From assembly GCA_023055505.1 (NCBI GenBank), contig JALIRH010000007.1, positions 28,563,720 to 28,627,719 on the forward strand: DNA of 64,000 nt, written 5' to 3'. The position numbers and the translations under genes are program-made. Positions within the stretch are counted from its first letter, which is position 1, and each line of letters begins with the position of its first letter. Below the pieces are notes generated by a model. The model saw nothing but the letters and a program-made list of their open reading frames with translations, had not been told where the DNA came from and did not search any database. Origin of the DNA: Callipepla californica brunnescens (Eukaryota; Chordata; Aves; Galliformes; Odontophoridae). Below, piece after piece: positions 38,958-50,835 of this stretch.

Positions 38958-39121
38958 AGGGAGGTAGTGGAGTCATCAACCCTGGAGGCATTTAGGGAAC
39001 TTTTAGACACTGTATTGAGAGACATGATTTAGAGAGAACTATTGGTGATAGGTGGATGGTTGGACTGGATGATCTTGTAGGTCTTTTCCAACCGTGGTGA
39101 TTCTACAACTCTACGATTCCA
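38958..39121 (+). mobile_element. CR1 LINE 3' end
   Basis: GGGAGGTAGTGGAGTCATC, then CCCTGGAGGC, GGTGATAGGTGGATGGTTGG, ACTGGATGATCTTGTAGGTC and TTTTCCAACC follow the CR1 3' end in order. They lead into a short decayed tail (GATTCTACAACTCTACGATT). It is in sense orientation and severely 5'-truncated to about 160 bp. The body is close to the usual consensus as I recall it, suggesting a fairly young copy, although the tail has mutated. Confidence 0.93.
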
Positions 39122-42100
39122 AGATAATGAATTTTAATATAAGCCAATTTATGCCTATTATCACCTGGAGTACTCTTTTTTAAATTCTTTTTTTTCCTGT
39201 TGGCCTATGCTTTTGGTTGGTACTGCACCTTCTAACATTTTACATGAAACCAGCATACTGTCCCCACATATTCCTGAGGAGGGTGATAGCCACCTCTTGC
39301 CTGTTCCTGGGTGCACAGGTGTGTTCCTGGGTGCACAGGTCTGTTTCTGACCAGAATGCAGTGGGAGATCAGTGTGGACACCTTCTTCAGCAGGATCATG
39401 GGCAACTTTTTTGGAACTTAATTGCTATAACCTCTGAACGAAGCATCCATTAATTAGTGTCTTCATTTTCTCAGGCTCCTGAGAAGACTTGCAAGCTATG
39501 TCCATGGTGCATTTTCACTCAACAACACTCTGTTTACAGTTGCAGGCAGCACGTCTGCAGTGAAAGTCCCTGACTAGTCAACAACAGCCTGAGCACAGTT
39601 TTTTTTTCTTCTGCAGGTTGGTATATCAGCATCCTTTGATATCAATTTTTTTTCAGAAGGAAAAATAGAAAACGAAAGTCTTATTTCTACTGCTCCTCCA
39701 TCAGTGTACCTGCCTTTCCTGAGTCCTTTCATTATTTGAAGGAAAAGGTAACTTTGCTGGAGTGGAAATCCATGGTGTTCTCATCACTTTATCTAATAGT
39801 GAGCAGTTGGATAAATGTTGCTGTGTAGCCTGGAAGATGTTCTCAAACTCTTCTCACTACTACTGATGCCCAGCTCCCCCAGCAATATTGACTCTTGACA
39901 AGTTTTACCTCCAACTACTATCATCAGTGCATCAGTTTATAACTGACTCTTAGACCCATCTCAAATATTCAGTGGATATAAAACATCTTCTTCCTGATGG
40001 TGCTTTTGAAAATTCCTCTGTGCCAGTAGCCCCACCTCTGACAGCCTGTGCTCCTGGCCACAGCAGGCTGGCTGAGGCATGCCGAATATCCTGCTTCATT
40101 TCAGATCAGCTCATTCAGCAGCTCCTCCATCAATCTTGAGAAGAATACCTCTCAGCAAATTGTCCCAACGCCATTCTCTAGAGACATCACTTACATAGGC
40201 ACTTAGGGTGACAGCATTAGGCAATCTCTATCACATCCAGAACAATGTCTGGCACCACTGCAGAGCACTATCAGCTCAGGCAACTGCTGTGGCCCTTGAG
40301 ATCTATAAGGGATGCAACCAGGGCAATAAATGTCCACCAGTCCTTCTAGCAATGTATATGTACACTGTTGCATTTCAGCATGCAGGGTACTGGGTTTTGC
40401 TACTGGCGTCAGGGCAAAGGGAAACAGGTTCACCAGAACCCTCTCCTCCTCCCTCACATATGTAACAAGGTAAGGAAAGGCCAGAACAAAAAGGGACCGT
40501 ACTGAAGGCATGAAAATGCTCTTTTCTGTGTTTGTGACGGCTGGTACCTTCAGGTTCTGGCAAGATGGGGAAGTCATTGCAGCTCCTGGATATTTATCCT
40601 CAGACACTGGCTATTGTCATGCCTTGTGTTTTTTCCATACTTCAGGCAGCTCCACGATCTGTCTCTATGGTCTCTAGTTTTGTGACTTGTGTTTTATTCA
40701 TTTCTGCCTCCAGTCTCACTCTCTAAGATATTTCAGATTCTCTATAATTATATCCAACATTATGGGAGTACTCATGTTTGCCCTAAGATTCAATATGAGC
40801 GAGGCAGATGCCCTTTGCCCAATATTTTTTTATTTTGTTGTCAAGGGTTAATTAGCTGTACAACAATCCTTTATCTCTCACTGCCTTGGAAATCTAAGGA
40901 TTTTTGTTGTTAGAGATTACAGCCTGAAGTTTCATCAGTTCTGAAACTGCAAGATTGACTCAGAAACCTTAGATCAATCACAAACAATGTTTGGTCTTCA
41001 TCTTCTCTTTACACTGTCCATTTAACAACATACTGCTCATTTCAAGGGCAGTTCAATACTTCTCAAATATCTGTAACAATTTTATAGATAACCACCTCAG
41101 CCCGAGTGGATAGAAAATGATTAAAAACATAAAGTTCCTTAGGACCACCTATTGCCAAAAATAAAGCTGCCTCATATTCTTTGGCCTTTGCAGAGGTGGC
41201 ATAAAGCTGTCTTTATACTGCGTTTAATTTACTACTCTGTCTTCAGTTTACTAGTTTCAGGAAAACTTGTCACTGGCAGTGTTCTCCTCTGTCTTCTAAT
41301 TCCATGAGTTCTGTCGCAGGGCAGCTTCCCCATCGTGTACGCTGCTGCCTAGCTGGCACTCAGAGCCATGGAGTGTCCAGAGCTGGGCTTCCTCTGGTAT
41401 CTCCAGCTCTAGGCAATCAGCATGGGGTTAGCCAGAGCCTCTGAAACACACCACAGCTTGTTCCAAATGGTTCTTGGCTAACTTCCTCAAAGCTACCTTT
41501 CCTTCTTGCCTTTTGTGATCATTTGCTGGTCAGATCTGCTTTTCTGGTAACAGCCCCCTGTCTGGACCTGCCCTTGGGGGATAGCATTCACAACTATGTC
41601 AGAGTAAGGGAGGTCAGCACTCTGTGGTGGAACAAGGTGGCTGATCCATTGCACCAGAGGAGGCCAGGATAATGGAGATCTTCCTGGAGAAGATGCTCAG
41701 TCTGTGGAACTGTTGTCTGCATCAATCTAAAGATGGCAGCTGTCTTCCCGCATGTGAGATTTTCACTTGAAGATCTAGCATTTCTTCACCTTGTCCATAT
41801 TCTTTGATCTAAGGGATAGAAAATCTTTGTGTATGTCCATTGACTCCAGATTCAGTCACATTTTCAGCCTGGCTACAGGCAGTCTTTTGTTCAGCAGTGT
41901 CCAAAAAATCCATTTGTCATTTACATTCAGGGTATCTAGAGGTGTCTGTTCTGGTTTTCCATCCCAACTAGAGAAAGTTATAAGTAGATGTTACAGTCTG
42001 AGACCATTTTGCTCATTTCTAGTTAGTGGCACACACACACATCTTACAGTGCTACTTATTCTGTCACCACCACAGAAAAGACTGGGATAACACCACTAGG

Positions 42101-42989
42101 CTGGAGGGAACCATAATGTTTTTGAAGCATTACAGGAGCCTTCTTAAGTAAGAACTGGACTTACTGGTGTCATCCTTCCCCTTGTTTGAACCATCCTGAA
42201 ATAGGCAGTGGCCATGCTGGACCATATGATGAAGGCCATGTCCTGGAAGAATGCCTCTGAACAGAGTGCTCTGCTAGGAGTTAAGCTCCCCATCAGCAAG
42301 GTCCTGCCATAGGCTCTACCCTGTTCTAGCCTGCTTGTGCCCACTGAGGCTGATCAATAAATGACCACAAAAGCTGAGCTGATGCACGTTCCCCCGGAGC
42401 AGTGCAAAGCCTCAGGATTTGGCTTCAGGTTTGCCTGCTAAGCAGCACGGAACTGTGATGCTCAAGAGATTTGACAAATCACTGAAAGAGAGAAGTGGTG
42501 CATTAGTTCAATGGGCTTCTGAAGAAAAGAACCAAAAGCACTTGAGGTTGGATCAGCTCAGTGGGAAAAGTACTTCTACACAAAACACCCACTGGAATGT
42601 CAGTGCGAGTGATTGTTTACCTGCCTTATCACCCAAATTTCTGAGAATTCCTTTGCATTGTTTCATTGCTACTCCAGGAAGATCCAGCAGCAGACAGATG
42701 TTACACAAGTGCATGACAGTTTTACAGTTTTTTCTCTTAAGTCTCAGCTGAAGAAATCAGAAAACTTTCAAATGCAATTACTTAACCAGTTCAGCTGGCA
42801 ACCACCAGGAAGATAAATGAAAAATCCAGTCCCTTCCCATATTCTTTACTAAGCACTGTAACACAGAACCTCCTCCTGTAAATGTCTGATGTTACCAAGT
42901 CTCATCTATCAGAGAAGGATAGTTAGAATAGTACTACAGCTTCTTCTAATAAGTTACTCTTGTGTTTTTTAGTGAATTCTGATATCAAG
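39122..42989. other. Non-coding sequence of unclear origin
   Basis: No gene is supported. A 20-bp tandem duplication lies at 39302-39341. The stretch from about 39900 to 42420 is of even, moderate G+C with many short open frames on both strands (the longest is 134 codons, minus, 40203-40607), a texture seen in old, decayed transposable elements. I recognise no reverse transcriptase, transposase, LTR ends or inverted termini, so I leave it unassigned. Confidence 0.5.
39302..39341 (+). repeat. 20-bp tandem duplication
   Basis: The unit TGTTCCTGGGTGCACAGGTG is followed directly by a second copy that differs only in its last base. It is a recent local duplication. GTGCAC in each copy is a small palindrome. 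Confidence 0.95.
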
Positions 42990-43400
42990 AAGTATTTTTC
43001 AAGTGTGTCATGGAAAATGAATTTCTTGCCATATTCCTTAATTGGATTGCATTTTAATTGGCTATTTAACTGTTAATGGGAGACGTCTGTATTTTGGGAT
43101 TTTCTGCCTCAAAAACAACTCCTTCTCATAGATCCCACTTTAACCCATAGACATGAATCATGACATCACAGTCATTTCCATGGAAAGAAACTTGCATCAC
43201 AACCTTTGTTGCGTTATCAAACAGAAGCAGCTGGGTAATGTGGGTGAATAATCCTGTTCTGTATATTCAGCAATAGCAAAATGAATACTGAAAATTACTA
43301 GCAAACTAAATAGCTGCTTCTATAAATACTCTCTTTTCAAAAGTTCACTGTTTTAAAAGCTACTTGTTAAACGCTATTTAGTATATATTTAAAAGCTGAT
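42990..43400. promoter_or_regulatory. Candidate enhancer with paired TTAATTGG, SOX- and MEF2-like sites
   Basis: TTAATTGG is repeated at 43038-43045 and 43054-43061. CCTTTGTT (a SOX/TCF-type core) lies near 43204, and CTATAAATA (a MEF2-type core) near 43320. Frames are full of stops and no repeat is recognised. The clustering of tissue-specific factor sites in AT-rich unique DNA suggests an enhancer. This is inference from motifs alone. Confidence 0.25.
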
Positions 43401-46400
43401 GGATGAAGACCAAAGTCCTTGAAGCAGATACGGGAAAAATACCTCAGAGCCAAGAGTAATGCAGACATTCCTAAGTTTGTCTTATTTGTACGTGTCGGCT
43501 TGTTTTTTGGTTTGTTGGTTTGTTTTTTCCCATCAGTCATGAGAAGACAGTTCGTTCTCTACCACTACCAGCTTCTTGGGTACTTTGTTTAAAATAAGTG
43601 CAAAACAAGTATCCTGTGCATCAGTTAACCCAGCACTTCCCACCACTGATTTTCATTCCTCTCAGTGCTGAGAGGTGACATTAAGCCCTCACCAAGACCT
43701 AGAGCTACTTATTTTCAACACAAGTAGATCAGTGATGATCAAGCCGATCTCACTGGGGCCAAACACAAAGCTGATACCAGTGAGTATAACACCTCGAAAG
43801 GAAACAAATGCCCTTCCTGATCAGAGCTGCTTGGGAAGCCAGTAAAGATACTCAATCGGCATGTTGTTACTGATGATAGCACTGTTAAAAAGAGATCTCA
43901 ACAGCATCTGAGCACCACGATACTACTCATTCTTAGAAAAGGTATCTCACCAACAAGTGGAAAAACTGTGCTACTGAGGCATGTCCCTTCTTTGTGCCTA
44001 GATTATGAGGTAATTTGTTCCAGGAATTAAGGCGCACCATGCATATGAGATGCAAAATCCAAGCCATAGCCAAATGATTTGTCACTGAAGGCAAATCTGT
44101 CTGCACATGGAAAGAAAATGTGAACCAAACAGCACTGAAAGCTTTGACGGAGATTTTGGGTAATAGAGCTATTCCCCTTCCTTCACACTGAAGTAATCAA
44201 ATGGGATCTTTTTCCCCTCTTCTCTCTTGAAAATAATAGAAATCGTTACCAAAGGTTGGCTACTACATGCCAAGTGCTTAAGTGCCCTGTTTTCTTCTTT
44301 GTGTGAAAAGAGCGCTGAATGCATCACATTTGCTGCTGAACAAATGCATTTGCCAGTTCTCTGAAACACCAGCACAATTGCTTTAGCAATATTAATAAGG
44401 AGGGTGGTAATCTGAACAGCCTTATTTTTGTCTTCAGCATTCACCCCAAAAGGAAACGTGTTTCTTACTAATAATAGTGTGTGTGACAGAAAACACCAAG
44501 TACATGCAACTGTTCCCATTCACTTGCCAAAATGGATAATTCACATCAGGCTTTAAAAAGTCAAACAAAACAAACGGAACAACACCCCAAGTGTGTAAAT
44601 TAACCCTTTCCCTTCTACCAGCAATTGCTCCAAACCTGAAGCTTGAATCTAAATTATTTTGCCAGCGACTAGAGGGTGAGTTAAAAGGAAGAACAGAGCT
44701 CATGTTTATATTCCCTGAGGACCATGTATGAAACCATCCTGTCTGTCACATTTTTCTCTCCAGTCAACCGTTAAGTGCACCCTGCCAGTGTAAACCAGAC
44801 CCGAGGAGGAAACAGCTTATTCACACCCACATTTTTTTCTAGCCATCCATTTTCGTAGTGCCCAATACGTTTCTGACAGGCTCAAACACTCAACAGCCAT
44901 AAAGCAACTGTCTTCCTGCTTACCCTCCCAAGAATTCATGTAATTGGGCTTGAAAACAGGGAAGTTTATTTGAAATTACTAAAGTGTGGCAGTTCTTTGT
45001 TTTGGTATCTGATTTCTGAAGGTAGACAATGTACTCACAGTTACTCTTCTAGGGTTCTCTGTAAGCTGCAGTGACAAGGAATGACGTTCTTTACACCCCC
45101 TTATTTCCAGTGGATGAAGCTGTAGGGGGGAAAACAAAAATGACTCAATATCATACAGCTCCAGATGAAACTGAGATGTATCAGAGCTGCTGCCATACTA
45201 GTTCAAGCCCAGCATGTCTAAATCACACACAAAACACAAATAGCATACAGCCTTTCCAGGGTGCTAGAAGTGATTGCCACAACTAATTCAAGGGAGCAAA
45301 TGAGAGTCTATGCCTGTGTCTCATTAACAGCATGTCTCTCATTAGCAACAAATTCCCAGAGAAAAGTCTTCTGACGAAAGTTTAACAGACAGCATTCCCT
45401 TTGCTACTTAACTGGATCTTTCTCCACCTCACTAGGCAGACGTCTCCCCACCAGAAATGTGCAGGCAAGAATGCAGCAGAGGCATTCACGGGGGAGCTGG
45501 TTCTGGCAGGCACTTGGCTGTGCAGTCTGGTAGTGCACACTGGGGATGGGATTCTCCCTCACCCACCTTCCCTGTGACACTAAACACAGCCTTTAGACAG
45601 ACAGCTGCACGTTTCCAAATTTACTAAGCACACTCACTGAGAAGAGCCACGTTTGAGCCCTGGGTATGGAAACAGAGAAGCTACGGATGACACCAGCAAC
45701 CTCAGCTTTTTCCTGAGACACATGGGGATAGACGCTCTCCAGGGATATCTGATTTTACCCCAGGAGGGGCAACGTGGTGTCCAAGGTCATGAGCAGAGTG
45801 CAGGCAGCCCTAGGGAGACTGGGCAGGAAGGCCTGGCTGTGGGCTCATGGCTATGACATAGTCTGGGACAGTCCAGCAGTGGAACTTCTCTCAAAGACTC
45901 TTTTCAGTAGGAAGAATACAGACATGTTTCTGTGCTTCACCACATGCACACAGATATCTAAAGATACATAAAGCCTTTCACCTGTGCAACTATAGGTAGT
46001 CCTGTGTGAAGGAGAATTACTTCCTGAACATATCCCACATTCAAAGGACAGAAGTGGCCTGTAATAGGTACACCAAATCCACACTGTTTTGTAGAGGAAA
46101 CTGTCTTACCTGCTCTGCCACCAAGTCATGCAGAGGTAATGTAGTTCCTTGCTGTGATGATTTTCCTCCACGGAGCAAATCCCTCGTGAGACTCTGGTTG
46201 AATCAGTCCCCCTAATATCAACAACAGCTTAGCAGGCAGCTCCTAAAAATCCAGTTTTGACATCCCAGAATCTAAGAGAACTTTTTCCTTTTCCTCTTAG
46301 TGCTTTTGTGAGACAACCAGGGCTTCTACCTGAAGCATTCAGGACTTTGGTGCAACAGATTCACAACCAGGCCCAGGCCCACTTCTCTGCTCCCCTCTGT

Positions 46401-46945
46401 TTGGCAGTTTGTTGCTGATTCCACACTACTTCTATCAGACGCTCATTTTGTTTGTGCAGCAGGACCTCATGGGGTGACCCTGGCACCAGCCTGGAGCCTT
46501 TCTGGTCTCTGGTTCCCACAATACAGTCCCAATAGGAACTCTGTTTCTGGTGAATCTTCAAGGAAGAGCATACCAAAATAATGCAAAAAGTAAAGGTTTA
46601 CTAAATAAAACTCTTGCCGTTGTCACATTAATCTTCATTAGTAGAAAGCATTATTAACGAATGGTGGGGAAAAAAAAGATGGTCCAAATTCTTCCTTCTC
46701 TCCCTTCTTGGAAGGCCCAGGCAGTGTTCAAGCCTTCTCTCCAGATCACTTCACAAGCACTTGGTTTGGATTTACTTTGGTTTCCTTTAAAAACTGTCAC
46801 TATTCTACATCTGCCTTGCAAAGCAAGTTGCTCCAAGCTTTAGCATGCTTGGATCTGCTCTTCTACAAGACTGAAAAGGCTACTAGAAGACACTCTAAGG
46901 CAACCATCTGTGATGGTATCCTAGCTCTGAGACCTCTCTGGGACA
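43401..46945. other. Unique non-coding sequence
   Basis: A short TTTG-rich run is at 43501-43528. No gene, dispersed repeat or CpG island is recognised. The frames at 44169-44519 and 44434-44703 (both minus, overlapping) have no recognisable domain. Confidence 0.6.
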
Positions 46946-46972
46946 TCCCATACCTCAGCTTGAGGTATGGGA
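46946..46972. repeat. Perfect 12-bp stem, 3-nt loop hairpin
   Basis: TCCCATACCTCA (46946-46957), loop GCT, then TGAGGTATGGGA (46961-46972), fully complementary. The stem is too short for a microRNA precursor, and no T-run follows. It could extrude as a small cruciform or fold in RNA. Confidence 0.9.
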
Positions 46973-48419
46973 CAAAGGAGAAAGTAATCTGATGCCATCC
47001 AGACTGTTGTAACACCAAGGCAGGGGTAGTTGTGTGGACTCAACATTGCTCTCAAAATTTATCTCCGTTGTCTGACTGAGATATATATCCACTCCATCAC
47101 AGATGGACTGCCTTATTCATTCACTTTTTAGTGAGCTCCAAGCATTAACAAAATCAGGCTGATCTCCACAGCTGATTAGATTCTGGGACAGATGGAAAGG
47201 ATTTTGTTACCTACAGATAAGTGCAAAATCCTAAATACTGTGGCCATTGCTGGCCAACAAAAACAACAAAAAGGAAAGAGTGCTAAGGGAAAATAAAAAA
47301 CAACACATATAAGAGAAATAAAATTAAAGATCTGGGTGGCTTTTTCGTTTGTTTGTTTTTGTTTTTGTATCTTTGAGTTGCTGGGGATATTTTAGACTCT
47401 CTCCGTCTTCTTTTCATTTCAAAGAGAAGTCAGTCTGTTTTTTTGCTTTGTTTTAAATACATTTGTTCGATGTGAAGTAGTGTGGTTCCCTGGGTAGGGA
47501 GATGTCAGCAAAGCCAAAGAGCTGCCATGCAAACCACGCCCTGCATGAAGACCTGCCTTGTGTCTTGGGGAGCTGTCTCAGGGAGCAGCCATCTTCAGAA
47601 AGTTTCCTCCTTTCCCCATTTCCTTCACCATCCATATTTTGAAGGGAGGCCTTTTAGCACAGTACTTATTTCTGACTCACACAAATCTGCTCCAAAGCTT
47701 GAGTAATGCCAAAAAAGGGCTATTCATATTCATTCACGCTCTTGTACGCATCTCTGCTCTCATAAAATGGAACACGTGTCTGATGAGCTTATTTACTTTC
47801 TAAATGTGTGGCTAGGAAGTATAGAGAGCGTGCAAGATATAATGGTAGTACCACTAGAATAACATCACTAAGGCATCTGCAAATAGAACTTCCCTTTTTG
47901 CCTGACCACAGCCAAGCTATGCATAATGGTATGTAAGGAATACTTTGGTGTAGATTTTATTATTATGCTCTTTATAATACACACACGTGCTCCCTTGGTT
48001 AATTCCCAAAATAACAATGCTGCTCAGTACAGATGACTCATTCCTAAGATGCCATTTGACTCACTGCTCTTCACTTCTTGCTGGGAAGAAGACAGTTAAA
48101 GTCATTACCTGTGCAGTCAGGGAAAGTCCCCCAGGGTTGGGTCTGCTAGCAGAGCCCCATCCAAAGCAAGCAGAGGTTTCTGTGTCATGCTGCAGAGCTT
48201 TCTCAGATGCCTGAGACAAAGACACCTGGGAGGTATACGTAGCTGACTTGATATGTCAATGCAGTGCCACATTGCATGCATTAAGTTGCAGTGCAAAATA
48301 ACAATCTGCCTTCCCTTTGTTCCTTATATCTGTTCATTTTTCCATTTTCCACTGAAACAACAGCATTATACAAAATTCTGGTTCCTCTCTTTGTAAAAAT
48401 CGTGTCAAGCTAGGCAAAA
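46973..48419. other. Unique non-coding sequence
   Basis: A TTTG/TTTTTG-rich run lies at 47341-47368. Nothing else is recognised. Confidence 0.6.
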
Positions 48420-48483
48420 TTTCCTTCTTCTTCCCTTTTTCCCTTCCCTTCTCTCTTTCCTACCTTCTTCCCCTCCTCTTCTT
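48420..48483 (+). repeat. 64-bp polypyrimidine tract
   Basis: There is an unbroken run of 42 pyrimidines (48420-48461), one A, then 21 more (48463-48483). The minus strand is pure purine apart from one T. Long homopurine/homopyrimidine tracts can form triplex (H-)DNA when they have mirror symmetry. Here the symmetry is only approximate. Confidence 0.85.
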
Positions 48484-50506
48484 GAGGACACAAATAAAAT
48501 ATGTTGCTCAATTCCAGTTGAAGATGAGGAGAAACCAAAACAAGCAAAAAATCTGCTTTCTATATTGCTGTGATCTGTCAGAAAACTTGTGTAGGATATG
48601 AGCCACGTGGCCACCTAATCACATTTGCAGAACAGGAGTGCAGCTCAGCAAGCTGGTTGTATCTGAGGACCTGGGAAATGGCACCAGCACCTGTCCCTAC
48701 TCTGACTTATCTCATAGACAAGAATAAAAAAGTCCAGAAGACTCCAGCAACCTCTTGACACAAACGATCGATAAAGTTATGGCAGAGGATGGGCACCATG
48801 AAATACACAACACATTTTGCTATAATATTATACATATTTTTTGCATTGTTTTAAACTAGCCTTCAAGTTCATTTCTACATATAAAGAAAACAATTATATT
48901 TATCAAAGTTGTGGTTATTATAATCATCTTCTCCTTGCCTGACCCCATAAAGATATTTCAACAAAATAATCAGGTGACGCTGCAGATCCCCCTTCATGTG
49001 GTACAACTGTGAAATGTTTATGTAAGATACTGTGTTATCAGTTCAGTCCTGGAACCTTTCTCTGAGATTGCTCCTTGGCAGTGAGCAAGCATTCCAGGTA
49101 AGCCATTGTCCACCAAGACATCAGTGCAAAAATCAGAACCCCTTTTCTTGTTCCAAAAATTAGGAACATGTTCTTTCCCATATTGTTGGCATGCTGCCAC
49201 CAGTATCACAAGGATAATTATATTTCTGCTAAAAGTTTGTTGGAATTAAAGGGCAGGATTCAGGAATATCCTCACAGAATTATTTTGCAAATACGTATTC
49301 AGTACTACGAGTCTGCTTCAAAGGTAAAAAAAAAAAAAAAAAAATTAGGAAAAGAGAATCAACTCTTCAGAAGTATTTTTATGAACCTTGGGAATGAGTC
49401 ATCTCTGGCAGAGGAGATTTAACAGGATGCAGAGTGGGGCTGGCTCCACACCAAAGCAGGGAAATCACTGCTCCTTCAGTATGATGGCTGTTTTTTTACA
49501 GGGTCTCCCCACATCACCACAATGGGCCCCAATGTAATGGACAGAGCTCTCTTTGGTGCCAAGCATGGCATGGCCAGCCTTGCTCATGAGATGGGCTAGG
49601 AGGGTGAAAGGAACGGTGACAGGAATTCTCTGCTACTTTGCAAAGGATTCAGAAAGGGTTTTTATTTATTTATTTATTCAGAAAAATTCCACTTATCTGA
49701 GAAGTACCCTCACCTTTCTTTATCAGGCATGGGAATTCAGTAGCAAACAGAGCCATCTCTAAGCTCTCAAGTACCTCTCAATCTGCTTGTTGCAAGGGCA
49801 CTAAAATTTCCCTCTACCTCTGTGGCAGATAAAATAGCTCTGAGTTGCACATTCAGAGGTGTAGGTCAGTCCCCAGATATATCAGGCTGAAGCCTATAAT
49901 CACTTGAGTTTTTGTCTGAGAGCTGAGAACATGCTGCATTTCTTAAATCGACTTATTAACATGATAACTAATCTAATGGATGACTTCAGATGTTTGAAAG
50001 CTAAAGGCAGGAGCAAGTATGCATGCACATCAGGACAGCTTCTACATTTCTAAGCCAATTTGCAACTTGTCTTGAATAAAAAAGAGGATGACAAATCTAA
50101 CTCTGCAGAGTTTATTAGGAGATAGCAAACTATAACCGTAGCAGGCAGAGCAGGGAGCGGATGGTATGGTGTCTTCGCTACTGCACATGGGATTTTCTGT
50201 CATACTCTTAAATCTGTTGATTGTAAACTTTAAATAATGTATTACTGTGTCCCATTTTAATGTTAGTATAGAGATTTCTGAGGCATATTCACAAGAATCC
50301 ATTCTGGTTCGTTTTTCACTCGACAGTTAAAAGGAAAACAAATGTTTTCCCAGATACTTTTTCAATGCATCTAGCATTTGTATTAGAAGAATGCATACTG
50401 TAAGAAATGTCCTTCTCTTGAGATGTACTCCATAAAATCATCCAGTGTCCATAGTGGCAAACTCCATACAGAGTGAAGGAGGGTCCTCAGTGGCCCTTAA
50501 GCCTTA
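48484..50506. other. Unique non-coding sequence with two simple repeats
   Basis: An A19 tract is at 49326-49344 and a (TTTA)n run at 49659-49678. No poly(A) signal stands immediately before the A19 tract, so a retrocopy tail is not supported. No gene is seen. Confidence 0.6.
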
Positions 50507-50765
50507 TCATAGAATCATCAAATGGCTGGGGATGGATGGGACCTCAAAGACCACCCCATTCCAGCTCAGGCTGTCCAGGGCCCCATCATCCCTGGCTCTG
50601 AGTACCTCCAGGGATGGAGCATCCACAGCTTCTCTGGGCAACCTGTGTCAGTGACTGACCACCCTATGAAGAATTTCTTCTTTACATCTAACTGAAATCT
50701 TCCCTATTTTAGTTTAAAACTGTCCCCCCTTGATCCATCAAAAACCATTCCCCCATGTCTATCAA
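50507..50765 (-). mobile_element. CR1 LINE 3' end, antisense
   Basis: Read on plus, ATCATAGAATCATCAAATGG begins at the element's 3' end. It is followed by GGGACCTCAAAGACCA, CCAGGGATGGAGCATCCACA, TCTCTGGGCAACCTGTGTCA and GAAGAATTTCTTCTTTACAT, in the order of reverse-complemented CR1. The tail is only about two 8-bp units, partly mutated. The match fades after about 50765, although 50766-50835 may be a decayed continuation. Non-functional. Confidence 0.92.
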
Positions 50766-50835
50766 CTTTAGATCAAATTTCAAACCCATGTTCATCTTCC
50801 TGTCATAAGTATGTTTTCAGCTTGAGTCTTGGCCC

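Noticed and set aside
49326..49344. A19 tract as a retrocopy poly(A) tail
   Set aside because: No AATAAA or ATTAAA within 10-30 nt upstream and no recognisable transcript body.
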